Positions 36,851 to 46,588 of a stretch of DNA of 64,000 nucleotides are shown here, piece by piece. This stretch comes from Rhodopseudomonas palustris. Lineage in GTDB: Bacteria; Pseudomonadota; Alphaproteobacteria; Rhizobiales; Xanthobacteraceae. The notes under the pieces were generated by a model, which searched no databases, was not told the DNA's origin, and worked only from the letters and a program-made list of their open reading frames with translations. The stretch is from contig JACRJB010000068.1 in the NCBI GenBank assembly GCA_016215605.1, positions 154,270 to 218,269 of the forward strand. Direction: 5' to 3'. The translations under genes and the position numbers were made by a program. The stretch's first letter is position 1. Every line of letters begins with the position of its first letter.

Positions 36851-38233
36851 ATGGCCATTCTCGCCCTCAAGTCGCGTCCGACCGAGATCACGCCGGACGC
36901 CGACAAATCCGGCCCGATCGAACTGGTGCGTTACGTCTGCGCGATCGGCGCGATGCAGAGCGCCGCCGCGATCCCGCGGGTGGTGCCGATCACCCATTGC
37001 GGCCCCGGCTGCGCCGACAAGCAGTACATGAACCTCGCATTCTACAACGGCTTCCAGGGCTCGGGTTATGGCGGCGGTCCGGTGGTGCCGAGCACCAACG
37101 CGTCGCAGCGCGAGGTGATCTTCGGCGGTGCCGACCGGCTGCGCGAGCTGATCGACTCGTCGCAAACGGTGCTCGACGCCGATCTGTTCGTGGTGCTGAC
37201 CGGCTGCATCCCGGATCTCGTCGGCGACGACGTCGGCTCGGTGGTGCGCGATTTCCAGAAGAAGGGCGTGCCGATCGTCTATGCCGAAACCGGCGGCTTC
37301 CGCGGCAACAATTTCACCGGCCACGAAGCGGTGACGCAGGCGATCATCGAGCAATATCTTGGCCCGTGGGACGGCGTGCGGGAGCAGGGCCTCGTCAATC
37401 TGTGGTCGCTGCTGCCGTATCAGAACACGTTCTGGCGCGGCGATCTGGAAGAGATCAAGCGGCTGCTGGAGAGCATCGGCCTGAAGGTCAACGTGTTGTT
37501 CGGTCCGGATTCGGCGGGGCTCGGCGAGTGGCGCAGCATTCCGCGCGCGCAGTTCAACCTGGTGCTGTCGCCGTGGCTCGGGCTTTCGACCGCGAAGCTG
37601 CTCGAGGCGCGCTACGACCAGCCGTATCTGCACATCCCGGTGCTGCCGATCGGCGCGCGGCAGAGCGGCGAGTTCCTGCGCAAGGTCGCCGAATTCGCGG
37701 GTCTGGCGGCCGGGCCGGTGGAGCAGGTGATCGCCCGCGAGGAGACCCGCTATTACAACTATATCGACGGCTTCACCGATTTCTATTCGGAATATTGGTG
37801 GGGGCTGCCGGCGCGGTTCGCCGTGATCGGTGACAGCGCCTATAATCTGGCACTGACGAAGTTTCTCGTCACCCAGCTCGGCCTGATCCCGGCCAAGCAG
37901 ATCGTCACCGAGGATCCGCCGGTCGAACATCGCGAAGCGATCCGCGAGCAGTTTCGCGCCATCGACCACGACGTCTCGGTCGAGATCGAATTCGCCGAGG
38001 ACAGCTACCTGATCCACGATGCGATCCGGAAGGCGGATTTCGGCCACAAGCCGCCGATCATCTTCGGCACCACCTGGGAGCGCGATCTGGTCAAGGAGAT
38101 GAAAGGGTCGCTGATCGAGGTCGGCTTCCCGGCCTCCTACGAGGTGGTGCTGTCGCGCAGCTATGTCGGCTATCGTGGCGCGCTGTCGCTGCTCGAGCGG
38201 ATCTACAGCACGGTCGTCAGCCACAGCGCCTGA
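36851..38233 (+). CDS. marK: NifK-like subunit of methylthio-alkane reductase
   Basis: VRYVCAIGAM, VPITHCGPGCADKQ, LTGCIPDLVGDDVGSVV, GGFRGNNFTGHEA. Confidence 0.75.
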   Translation: MAILALKSRPTEITPDADKSGPIELVRYVCAIGAMQSAAAIPRVVPITHCGPGCADKQYMNLAFYNGFQGSGYGGGPVVPSTNASQREVIFGGADRLRELIDSSQTVLDADLFVVLTGCIPDLVGDDVGSVVRDFQKKGVPIVYAETGGFRGNNFTGHEAVTQAIIEQYLGPWDGVREQGLVNLWSLLPYQNTFWRGDLEEIKRLLESIGLKVNVLFGPDSAGLGEWRSIPRAQFNLVLSPWLGLSTAKLLEARYDQPYLHIPVLPIGARQSGEFLRKVAEFAGLAAGPVEQVIAREETRYYNYIDGFTDFYSEYWWGLPARFAVIGDSAYNLALTKFLVTQLGLIPAKQIVTEDPPVEHREAIREQFRAIDHDVSVEIEFAEDSYLIHDAIRKADFGHKPPIIFGTTWERDLVKEMKGSLIEVGFPASYEVVLSRSYVGYRGALSLLERIYSTVVSHSA

Positions 38234-38259
38234 GGCGACACCCCGATCGAGGACTCGGA

Positions 38260-38291
38260 GACATCGACGGCGCGTCTGCGCCGTCGATGTC
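38260..38291 (+). terminator. Strong hairpin just downstream of the mar operon
   Basis: Perfect 14-bp stem GACATCGACGGCGC-GTCT-GCGCCGTCGATGTC, 27 nt after the marK stop; no clear T-tract. Confidence 0.55.
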
Positions 38292-38396
38292 GGCGTTTGC
38301 GAGCGCCGTCCTTCCGTGTGCGTGCCGAGCGTGCGCCATCCACCATCGGCAGCAACGCGGGCGATCCCTGCTGCACAAGCACGCCTGCAAAAGCGA

Positions 38397-38422
38397 CGGC
38401 CGGACCTCGATCGGTCCGGCCG
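38397..38422 (-). terminator. Probable intrinsic terminator of the minus-strand ssuA gene
   Basis: CGGCCGGACC-TCGATC-GGTCCGGCCG stem; on the minus strand it is followed by TCGCTTTTGC. Confidence 0.5.
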
Positions 38423-38459
38423 GGGTTGGCACTCATTGGTGAGATCGAGCGGCGGTCGG

Positions 38460-39413
38460 TCAGGACGCCGGCGACCACTTCCAGACGATGTCGCGCACGT
38501 TGATCGGCTTCGGGATCAGGCCGAGCTTGTGGAACCGGTCGGCGGTCTTCTGCTGTGCGGCGAGATATTTGTCGGTTACGGGAGTCACCTCGAAGACCGA
38601 GCGCTCGACCAGCGTCTTGACGACGGCCGGGTCGACGCCGGTCGACGCCGCGAGCGACTTGGTGATCTCGTCATGATGGCTGTTGGCCCATTGCGCTTCC
38701 TTGGCGAAGCTCTGGTTCAGCAGCGCGACGACATCGCCATGGGCATTGGTGAATTCGCGATTGGCGAGGAAGAAGCCGATCGTTTCGTGGGCGTCCCCGG
38801 CGAAATTCACGACCCGTGCGCCGCTCTTTTCGGCGAGGGCCAGATAGGGATCCCAGATCGCCCAGGCGTCGACGGTGCCGCCGGCGAAGGCCGCGGTGCC
38901 GTCGGCCGGCGCGAGGTAGACCGGCGTGACGTCGGAGAACTGCAGGCCGGCCTTTTCGAGGATCGCCACGGCGGTGTTGTGCGCGCTCGACCCCTTCGGG
39001 ATCGCGATGCGCTTGCCCTTGAGATCGGCGGCGGTCTTGATCGGCGAATTCGCCGGAACGACGATGCCTTCGTTCTTGCCGGAGCCGGGCAGTGCCGCAA
39101 CGTAGAGCAGGTTGGCGGTGGCGGCCTGCGCGAAAATCGGCGGGGTGTCGCCGGTGTAGCCGAAATCGATATTGCCGGTGTTGAGCGCCTCGAGCAGCGG
39201 CGGCCCGAACGCGAACTCGACCCACTTCACCGAGAGACCTTTCTCCTTCAACGCCGCTTCGAGAACACCGCGCTCTTTCACGGCGGGCTGGATGCCGGCC
39301 TTCTGGAAGCCGATCCTGACGTCTTTGAGCTCGGCGGCGAACGAAGGTGCGACGGAGGTCGCAGCAAAGGCAGCAAAGGCGAGGGCGAGTAGCGATCTGC
39401 GCGATGTGATCAT
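38460..39413 (-). CDS. ssuA: Aliphatic sulfonate ABC transporter substrate-binding protein
   Basis: SsuA fold: VRIGFQKAGIQPAVKERGVLEAALKEKGLSVKWVEFAFGPPLLEALNTGNIDFGYTGDTPPIFAQA. Confidence 0.9.
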   Translation of the reverse strand: MITSRRSLLALAFAAFAATSVAPSFAAELKDVRIGFQKAGIQPAVKERGVLEAALKEKGLSVKWVEFAFGPPLLEALNTGNIDFGYTGDTPPIFAQAATANLLYVAALPGSGKNEGIVVPANSPIKTAADLKGKRIAIPKGSSAHNTAVAILEKAGLQFSDVTPVYLAPADGTAAFAGGTVDAWAIWDPYLALAEKSGARVVNFAGDAHETIGFFLANREFTNAHGDVVALLNQSFAKEAQWANSHHDEITKSLAASTGVDPAVVKTLVERSVFEVTPVTDKYLAAQQKTADRFHKLGLIPKPINVRDIVWKWSPAS

Positions 39414-39609
39414 GTCGTGGCTCCGACGATCCGTTGATGGGCGATCATTAGAGGCACGAACGCGGCCAGCGTGAATTCCAAAGATTGTCGCAATAAGTAC
39501 AAACTATTCTTCCCTCATTCGGTGATCGGATCGGATTATTCTTGGGCGATCGACGCGTGATCCGGGTTCGATGCCAGACCAGCGCGGTCGCAGGCTCCGA
39601 GCGACTTCG

Positions 39610-40182
39610 CTACCCGTGCTTGTGCCCAGGCACGCTCACTTCGGCGAGCCGCAGCAGATCTTCGTCGCGGTCGATCGCGACGTAGCTGCCCTGCCAATAG
39701 GTCAGCGATGATTTGCGCGGCAGCGTCGCGGTGTGGATCACGCGCCCGATCAGGATCGCGTGGGTGTGGCGCTTGATGATCTCGTCGAGCGCGCACTCGA
39801 TCGTCGCCAGCGAACCGCTCAGAACCGGTGCACCGGAGATGCCGGTGGTCCATCCATCGCCGGCGAACCGCGCGTCGCCTTTGAGGCCGCCCTTTCCGGC
39901 AAAGCGCTCGCCGATCTCGATCTGATCGGCGGCGAGGATATTGACGGCGAAGGTTCGGCTGCGTGCAAGCAGGGGCCCCGCCGAGGATTGCTGGTTGAGG
40001 CAGACGATGATTGTGGGCGGCGCCATCGACAGCGAGGTGACCGCGGTCGCGGTCATGCCGACGCGTTCAGCGCCGGCACCCGCAGTGATGATGGAGACGC
40101 CACTGGCGAGCTGGCGCATCGCATGGGCGAAGTCGGCCGGCGTGGCGGATCGGAGGCTGTCGTCGTGACGTGCCAGGTTCAT
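39610..40182 (-). CDS. Flavin reductase-domain protein (FMN partner for SsuD)
   Basis: ASGVSIITAGAGAERVGMTATAVTSLSMAPPTIIVCLNQQSSAGPLLARSRTFAVNIL typical of the flavin reductase-like domain. Confidence 0.85.
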   Translation of the reverse strand: MNLARHDDSLRSATPADFAHAMRQLASGVSIITAGAGAERVGMTATAVTSLSMAPPTIIVCLNQQSSAGPLLARSRTFAVNILAADQIEIGERFAGKGGLKGDARFAGDGWTTGISGAPVLSGSLATIECALDEIIKRHTHAILIGRVIHTATLPRKSSLTYWQGSYVAIDRDEDLLRLAEVSVPGHKHG

Positions 40183-40189
40183 CGCCGCC

Positions 40190-41041
40190 TCAAAGCTCGA
40201 AGGCTCCCTCGGAGCCCTTCAACAAATCGCGCAGGATCTCGCCTTCGAGCGCCGCGAGCTCGGCCGAGCCGCGCTGGCGCGGGCGGGGAAGGTCGACGAT
40301 GATGTCGTTGGAGATCCGGCCGTCCTCGATCACCAGCACCCGGTCGGCGAGTGCGACCGCTTCGGCGACGTCGTGCGTCACCAGGATGGCGGTGAATCCC
40401 TGATCCTGCCAGACCTGTTCGAGCAGCCGCTGCATGGCGATGCGCGTGAGCGCATCGAGCGCGCCGAGCGGTTCGTCGAATGCCAGCACGCGCGGCTGGC
40501 TGACCAGCGCACGGGCCAGCGCCACGCGCTGCTTCTGCCCGCCGGACAGCACGGCGGGCCATTGATCGCGCTTGTCGTCGAGGCCGACTTCGATCAGCGC
40601 AGCGTCCGCGCGCCCGCGGGCGTCGGGCGAGTCGCGGTCGGCACCGAGTCCGACCTCGACATTGGACAGCACCCGCGCCCACGGCAGCAGTCGCGGCTCC
40701 TGGAACATGACGCGGACATCGCCCGGCTGACGCTCCTCACCGAAAGCAATGTTGCCGCCGGTCGGCGCGTCGAGTCCCGCGATCAGGCGCAGCAGCGTGC
40801 TCTTGCCGCAGCCGCTGCGCCCGACGATGGTGACGAACTGGCCCGCTGGGATGTGCAGATCGATGCCGCGCAGCACGTCGTTGTCACCGAACGACTTGCG
40901 CAAGGCTCGGATCGTCAGCGACAGGCCGCGGGTGTCGGCGTTGCCGTGCTGCCGTCCGTCCTTCGCGGTGACGTGATCGGCGTGATCGGCCTCGGCCGTC
41001 CGGCTGTCGGCGAGGATGAATTGAAGCGCTTCCATCATCAT
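40190..41041 (-). CDS. ssuB: Aliphatic sulfonate ABC transporter ATPase
   Basis: [57 protein letters not shown]. Confidence 0.9.
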   Translation of the reverse strand: MMMEALQFILADSRTAEADHADHVTAKDGRQHGNADTRGLSLTIRALRKSFGDNDVLRGIDLHIPAGQFVTIVGRSGCGKSTLLRLIAGLDAPTGGNIAFGEERQPGDVRVMFQEPRLLPWARVLSNVEVGLGADRDSPDARGRADAALIEVGLDDKRDQWPAVLSGGQKQRVALARALVSQPRVLAFDEPLGALDALTRIAMQRLLEQVWQDQGFTAILVTHDVAEAVALADRVLVIEDGRISNDIIVDLPRPRQRGSAELAALEGEILRDLLKGSEGAFEL

Positions 41042-41046
41042 CAATC

Positions 41047-41853
41047 TCAGTTCTTCTGGAACGCCGGATGCCAGGACAGGGTCAGGCGTTCGAGCAGGCG
41101 CGAAGCGCTGTCGGCGGCCTTGCCCAGCAGGGCGTAGATCAGGATGCTGAGCACGACGACGTCGATCAGCATAAATTCGCGCGCCTGCATCGCCATGTAG
41201 CCGAGGCCCGACGAGGCTGCGATGGTCTCGGCGACGATCAGTGTCAGCCACATGATGCCGAGCGCGAAGCGGACGCCGACGAACACCGAGGGCAGGGCGC
41301 CGGGGAAGATCACGCGGCGGAACAGCTCGACATTGTTCATGCCGTAGATGCGTCCCATCTCGATCAGTTGCGGATCGACGGTGCGAATGCCGTGCAGCGT
41401 GTTGAGGTAGATCGGGAAGAACACGCCGAGCGCGACCAGAAACAGCTTGGCCTGCTCGTCGATGCCGAACCAAAGGATCACCAGCGGGATCAGCGCCAGA
41501 TGCGGCACGTTGCGCACCATCTGCAGCGTGGTGTCCGACAGCTTCGAGCTGAGGCTGGACAGGCCGTTGGCGAGACCGAAGGCGAAGCCGATCAGGCCGC
41601 CGATCGCGAAGCCGACCGAGGCGCGCCAGAAGCTGACCCAGATGTTCTTCGCCAGATCGCCGGACTGCAGCAGCTTCCAGCCGGCGACGACGACGTCGGT
41701 CGGCGCGGGCAGCACCCGCGCCGAGACCAAGCCGAACATGCAGGCGGCCTGCCAGACCAGGATGATCAGCAGCGGCACGATCCACTGGATCAGGCCGTCG
41801 GCGCGGGGCAGACGCCAGGCGCGGGGACGGGCGAGCGCTTCGACGAGGCTCAT
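41047..41853 (-). CDS. ssuC: Aliphatic sulfonate ABC transporter permease
   Basis: SsuC-type permease between ssuB and ssuD. Confidence 0.9.
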   Translation of the reverse strand: MSLVEALARPRAWRLPRADGLIQWIVPLLIILVWQAACMFGLVSARVLPAPTDVVVAGWKLLQSGDLAKNIWVSFWRASVGFAIGGLIGFAFGLANGLSSLSSKLSDTTLQMVRNVPHLALIPLVILWFGIDEQAKLFLVALGVFFPIYLNTLHGIRTVDPQLIEMGRIYGMNNVELFRRVIFPGALPSVFVGVRFALGIMWLTLIVAETIAASSGLGYMAMQAREFMLIDVVVLSILIYALLGKAADSASRLLERLTLSWHPAFQKN

Positions 41854-43025
41854 GGCTTGGTCGCCTGCTTGGCTTGGGGCACCAGTTCATTGGCGATGGT
41901 CTCGCCGAACGGGCCGGTGTTGGCGCGAAGCTTGGTGACGTTGCCTTCGTGCTGCGGCTTGACCAGCGGGAACACCAGCTCGGCGAAGCGATAGGCTTCC
42001 TCCAGATGCGGATAGCCGGACAGGATGAACGTATCGATGCCGACGTCCTGATATTCCCTGATCCGCGCTGCGACGGTCTGCGGGTCGCCGACCAGCGCGG
42101 TGCCCGCGCCGCCGCGGACGAGGCCGACGCCGGCCCACAGATTGGGGCTGATCTCCAGCTTGTCGCGCCGGCCGCCGTGCAATTGCGACATTCGTTGCTG
42201 TCCGACCGAATCCATCCGCGAGAACACCTTTTGCGCGGCGGCGATGGTGTCGTCGGTGACGTAGCGGATCAGATCGTCCGCCGCGGCCCAGGCGGCCTCG
42301 TTGGTTTCGCGCACGATCACATGAAGCCGGATGCCGAACGACAATTTGCGACCGCGCGGCTCCGCCACAGCGCGGACGCGCGCGACCTTGTCGGCCACCA
42401 GCGCCGGTGGCTCACCCCAGGTGAGATACTTATCGACGGTGTCCGCTGCGACGTCGATGCCGGCGTCCGACGAGCCGCCGAAATACAGCGGCGGCCGCGG
42501 CGTCTGCACCGGCGGAAACAGCAGCCGGCCGTCTTCGATCGTGATGTGCTTGCCGGCGACGTTGACGGTCTTGCCGGACAACAGATCGGAATAGACGTTG
42601 AGGAACTCGCGGGTCACCTCGTAGCGTTCGTCGTGCGACAGGAACACGCCGTCGCCCTTGTTCTCGACCGGATCGCCGCCGGTGACGACGTTGATCAACA
42701 GCCGGCCATTAGTGACGCGGTCCAGCGTCGCGGTCATCCGCGCGGCGACGGTCGGCGATTGCAAACCTGGGCGGACGGCGACCAGATAGCGCAGCCGCTC
42801 CGTCCACGGCGCCACTGCCGAAGCGACGACCCAGGAGTCCTCGCAGCTCCGCCCCGTGGGCAGCAGCACGCCGAAATAGCCGAGCTGATCGGCGGCCTGC
42901 GCGATCTGGCGCAGATAGCTGAAATTCACGTCGCGGCCGCCGGCGCTCGTGCCGAGATAATGCCCGTCGCCGTGAGTGGGCAGGAACCATAGGAAATTGG
43001 CGCCCGGCGTGTGGATCGAACTCAT
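41850..43025 (-). CDS. ssuD: FMNH2-dependent alkanesulfonate monooxygenase
   Basis: [53 protein letters not shown]. Confidence 0.95.
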   Translation of the reverse strand: MSSIHTPGANFLWFLPTHGDGHYLGTSAGGRDVNFSYLRQIAQAADQLGYFGVLLPTGRSCEDSWVVASAVAPWTERLRYLVAVRPGLQSPTVAARMTATLDRVTNGRLLINVVTGGDPVENKGDGVFLSHDERYEVTREFLNVYSDLLSGKTVNVAGKHITIEDGRLLFPPVQTPRPPLYFGGSSDAGIDVAADTVDKYLTWGEPPALVADKVARVRAVAEPRGRKLSFGIRLHVIVRETNEAAWAAADDLIRYVTDDTIAAAQKVFSRMDSVGQQRMSQLHGGRRDKLEISPNLWAGVGLVRGGAGTALVGDPQTVAARIREYQDVGIDTFILSGYPHLEEAYRFAELVFPLVKPQHEGNVTKLRANTGPFGETIANELVPQAKQATKP

Positions 43026-43059
43026 CCGCATTCTCCCTTGTTCTGATTGTTGTGGGCGT

Positions 43060-44007
43060 TCAGGCCTGCGTCGGAGTCCAGACTGCGTCACGCACCACGA
43101 TCGGCCGCGGGATCAGTCCGAGCTGATGGAATCGGTCGGCGACGCCCTGCTGTGTGACGACGATGTCGTCGGTGATCAGTCCGACCGCGAACGACGATCG
43201 GTTCGCGGCCACGGTCTGAATATCGAGCGGAATGCCGGTGACGGCGCTGAGCGATTGCGCGACATCGCTGCGGTTGTTCTCCGCCCATCGCGCGGTGGCA
43301 CTGGTGACGTCGATGATCTGCTTCAGGATCTGCCGGTTGCGCTGCGCGAACTCACGATTGGCGATGTAGAACGAATGAGTGCGGCCGACGTCGGAGGCGT
43401 TGACCAGAATCCGGCCGTTCTGTTTGAGTTCGCCGATGGCAAAATACGGATCCCAGATCGACCATGCGTCGATGCTGCCCTGGGCGAAGGCGGGGCCAGC
43501 GTCGGGCGGCGTCAGATAGACCGGGGTGATGTCGGCATAGCTCAGGCCGGCCTTGGCCAGCACCAGCAGCACGACGTTGTGCGCGCTCGAGCCCTTGGTG
43601 AAACCGATCCGCTTGCCCTTGAGGTCAGCCAGCGTCCGGATCGGCGAATCTTGCGGGACCAGAATCCCCTGGCCGTTGGTGATCGGCTGGCCGGCGGCGT
43701 AGACGATCGCGGCGCCTGCGGCCTGCGCGAAGATCGGCGGCGAGTCGCCGACCGCGCCGTAGTGAATGCTGCCGACGTTCATCGCCTCCAGCATCGGCGG
43801 ACCGGAGGAAAACTCGATCCATTTCACCCCGATGTTCTGCGGGGCGAAGTGTTCCTCCAGCGCGCGACGCTGGCGCGCGATCACCAGCACGCCGTTCTTC
43901 TGATAGCCGATGCGGATCTCCGTCGGCGGTTCGGCCGCCGCGCGTCGCGACAGCGCCGGAAGCAGCGCGGCGCCGGCTGATAGTTTGAGAAAGCTGCGTC
44001 GCCTCAT
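43060..44007 (-). CDS. Second SsuA-like sulfonate-binding protein of the ssu cluster
   Basis: [68 protein letters not shown]. Confidence 0.9.
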   Translation of the reverse strand: MRRRSFLKLSAGAALLPALSRRAAAEPPTEIRIGYQKNGVLVIARQRRALEEHFAPQNIGVKWIEFSSGPPMLEAMNVGSIHYGAVGDSPPIFAQAAGAAIVYAAGQPITNGQGILVPQDSPIRTLADLKGKRIGFTKGSSAHNVVLLVLAKAGLSYADITPVYLTPPDAGPAFAQGSIDAWSIWDPYFAIGELKQNGRILVNASDVGRTHSFYIANREFAQRNRQILKQIIDVTSATARWAENNRSDVAQSLSAVTGIPLDIQTVAANRSSFAVGLITDDIVVTQQGVADRFHQLGLIPRPIVVRDAVWTPTQA

Positions 44008-44240
44008 CCGGCCTCACTCCGTGTTCGCGATGAATTGGGTCGCGAGGAATGATGGGCAGGTGGCCGCTGACTGTCGAGACGCTTGAGAAAATAGCAATGC
44101 CCGTGCTGCGGTCGGCGGCGACGCAGAGGTAAATTCCATCGCGGTGGGCGGCGATGGCATGGACGTTCTAGCGGTCGCGGAACCCGTGTCGGGCTTCGGC
44201 AATCTCGACGTGTTGCGAGATCACGACTTGCGTTCAACCC

Positions 44241-44260
44241 CCGCGTCGCCGAACGCGGGT
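44241..44260. other. Small hairpin in the divergent region between ssuA2 and the radical SAM gene
   Basis: CCCGCGT-CGCCGA-ACGCGGG perfect 7-bp stem. Confidence 0.35.
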
Positions 44261-44455
44261 ACGCGAGCCGCCCCCGCAGCCTGATTATCGTGCAGCAGTC
44301 AATTACCGTGACAGCCGGAGTGTTCTGCGGGATTGACGCACGTCGCTGCGAACCGTCTCCAAACTCATCGATCTTCGGAATTGTCGATGGGAACCCGTTC
44401 GGTGATGATTTGCCGGCCGCGCGAATGGCGCGGTGCAGCGGCGGATCAGTCACCG

Positions 44456-45673
44456 ATGGCAACGGTAAGCGAATTGAAGGACGGGCTCTGGCGCGAGTTG
44501 GCGCTCAAGGCGGAGCTTGGTATCAACGGCATCGCCATCAGCAGCGAGGCGCTCGACTTCGTTCAGCCGGGTGTCAAGGCTCAGGAGCAGGTGCATTGCC
44601 TGTTCGAAATGGATTTCGAGACCCACGACGTCGAGCTGCCGTCGCACTTCTATCTGCCGCTCGGCCTCAGCGTGCCGTTCCGCTGGAATCCGAGGTCGAC
44701 CTACCGGGTCGATCTGATCGGCGACCGCACGGTACTCATCGACCGTAGCGAGGTCATCGCCGAGGTCAAGTTCCGCGAGCGGCCGTCATTCTATCGCGCC
44801 AAGACTTCCGATGGCATCGACATGTCGCAGATCGGTGCTCACTATGCCGACCGGCATCTGTTCGTCGTCTACAGCAACGAGTGCTCCTACAAGGAGAAAG
44901 GCGAAGACTGCCTGTTCTGCAATATCAACTACACCAAGGACGTCTACGGCGAGAAGGGTGGCGTGTTCTGGAAGAATGCGCGGCAGATCGGTGAGACGGC
45001 GGCGCGGGCCTATAACGACGGCGCCATCGACCATCTCACCGTCAGTGGGGGCGTCATCCCCGAGCGGCGCGAGCTCGAATACTATCTCGACGTCGCCGAG
45101 GCGATCCAGCGCCACACCGGCCGGGACGATTTCAACGGCACCGCGACCATCGCCGCACCTCTCGACCTGCGCAACCTCGATCGCTTCAAGGAAGCCGGCT
45201 ATCGCACCACTGCGATGAACATCGAGATCTGGGACAAGGGGATCTACGACGCGATCTGCCCCGGCAAGGCGCGCGGCGGCGGCGGCTGGGAGCACTGGGT
45301 CAAGGCGCTGGAATACGCCGCCAAGGTGTTTGGCCACGGCCGGGTGCGTTCCAACATCGTCGCCGGCATCGAGCCGAAACGCTCGACGCTGGCGGGGCTG
45401 GAATATCTCGCATCCAAGGGCGTGGTCGGCACCTTCGCAGTCTGGTGCCCGAATCCGGGCTCTGAGCTCGAAGGCCATCGCCCACCTGTGCCGGCTTGGT
45501 ATCTCGACCTCGCGCACAAGCTGGTGGCGATCTGGAAGAAGAACGGCATCACCTACGAGCACGTGTTCGACAGCAACGCCTCCTCCGACACGTTGCAGCA
45601 CGACATCTATCGGATCGAGGACGAGACGCTGCCGATCTTCGCCACAGCCAAGCAGATCGAACCGGCCGAATAG
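44456..45673 (+). CDS. Radical SAM protein with non-canonical CX8CX2C motif, associated with NifH-like and nitrogenase-like kinase genes
   Basis: [21 protein letters not shown] motif; [12 protein letters not shown] and [18 protein letters not shown] segments consistent with a radical SAM barrel; about 140-residue N-terminal extension. Confidence 0.75.
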   Translation: MATVSELKDGLWRELALKAELGINGIAISSEALDFVQPGVKAQEQVHCLFEMDFETHDVELPSHFYLPLGLSVPFRWNPRSTYRVDLIGDRTVLIDRSEVIAEVKFRERPSFYRAKTSDGIDMSQIGAHYADRHLFVVYSNECSYKEKGEDCLFCNINYTKDVYGEKGGVFWKNARQIGETAARAYNDGAIDHLTVSGGVIPERRELEYYLDVAEAIQRHTGRDDFNGTATIAAPLDLRNLDRFKEAGYRTTAMNIEIWDKGIYDAICPGKARGGGGWEHWVKALEYAAKVFGHGRVRSNIVAGIEPKRSTLAGLEYLASKGVVGTFAVWCPNPGSELEGHRPPVPAWYLDLAHKLVAIWKKNGITYEHVFDSNASSDTLQHDIYRIEDETLPIFATAKQIEPAE

Positions 45674-45711
45674 GACGCGCGCCGACACGATACAGAGCGA
45701 TTGGAGGATTC

Positions 45712-46587
45712 GTGAGCAGCGGGAAAGCCAAACACATCGCCATCTATGGCAAGGGCGGCATCGGCAAGTCGACTACGACGTCGAACATCAGCGCGGCGCT
45801 CGCGGAAGCCGGCTATCGCGTCGTTCAGATCGGCTGCGATCCGAAGAGCGATTCGACCACCATCCTGCGCGGCGGCGAGGATCTGCCGACGGTGCTCGAC
45901 AGTCTGCGCGACAGCGGTCGGCCGACCATCGCCGACGTCTCGGCGGCCGGCTTCGGCGGCGTGCTGTGCATCGAAGCGGGCGGCCCGGTGCCGGGCGTGG
46001 GCTGTGCCGGCCGCGGCATCAACGCTGCGGTCGACCTGCTGCACGAATTGAAGCTGTTCGAGGAATTCAAACCCGACTACGTGCTGTACGACGTGCTCGG
46101 CGACGTCGTCTGCGGCGGCTTCGCGGTGCCGATCCGCAATGGGATCGCCGAGTCCGCCTTCGTGGTCACGTCGTCGGACTTCATGGCGATCTTCGCCGCC
46201 AACAACCTGTTCAAGGCGATCAGCAAGTACGCGCCCTCCGGCGGTGCGCGGCTCGGCGGCGTCATCGCCAACAGCATCCAGACGTCCTATGCGTCGTCGC
46301 TGATCGACGATTTTGCGGCGCGGACCGGGACCAGCGTTGTCGGTTACGTGCCGCGGTCTCTGACAGTGGCGCAGAGCGAGCTGTACGGCCAGACCGTGAT
46401 CGAGGCCGCGCCGACATCCGAGCAGGCCGACGTCTATCGCCAGCTCGCGCGTCATATTGCCGGGAATCATCCGGTTTCGATCCCGAAGCCGCTGAACGGA
46501 CCGGCGTTGAAGGACTGGGCCAAGCAATGGGGCGACCGGGTGTTCGGTGCGCGTGCGGAGCCGCCGACGCTGGTCGAGGCGGTGTGA
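45712..46587 (+). CDS. NifH-like ATP-dependent reductase (second copy, not adjacent to a D/K pair)
   Basis: GTG start with GGAGG upstream; [53 protein letters not shown]. Confidence 0.85.
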   Translation: MSSGKAKHIAIYGKGGIGKSTTTSNISAALAEAGYRVVQIGCDPKSDSTTILRGGEDLPTVLDSLRDSGRPTIADVSAAGFGGVLCIEAGGPVPGVGCAGRGINAAVDLLHELKLFEEFKPDYVLYDVLGDVVCGGFAVPIRNGIAESAFVVTSSDFMAIFAANNLFKAISKYAPSGGARLGGVIANSIQTSYASSLIDDFAARTGTSVVGYVPRSLTVAQSELYGQTVIEAAPTSEQADVYRQLARHIAGNHPVSIPKPLNGPALKDWAKQWGDRVFGARAEPPTLVEAV

Positions 46588-46588
46588 C

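Noticed and set aside
36488-38224. 578-aa minus-strand ORF
   Set aside because: Lies wholly opposite marD/marK; composition is a GC-skew artefact.
33388-38233. Bona fide molybdenum nitrogenase nifBHDK
   Set aside because: D and K are short and diverged, nifE/nifN/nifV are absent and the context is sulfur metabolism; a MAR-type nitrogenase-like enzyme fits better.
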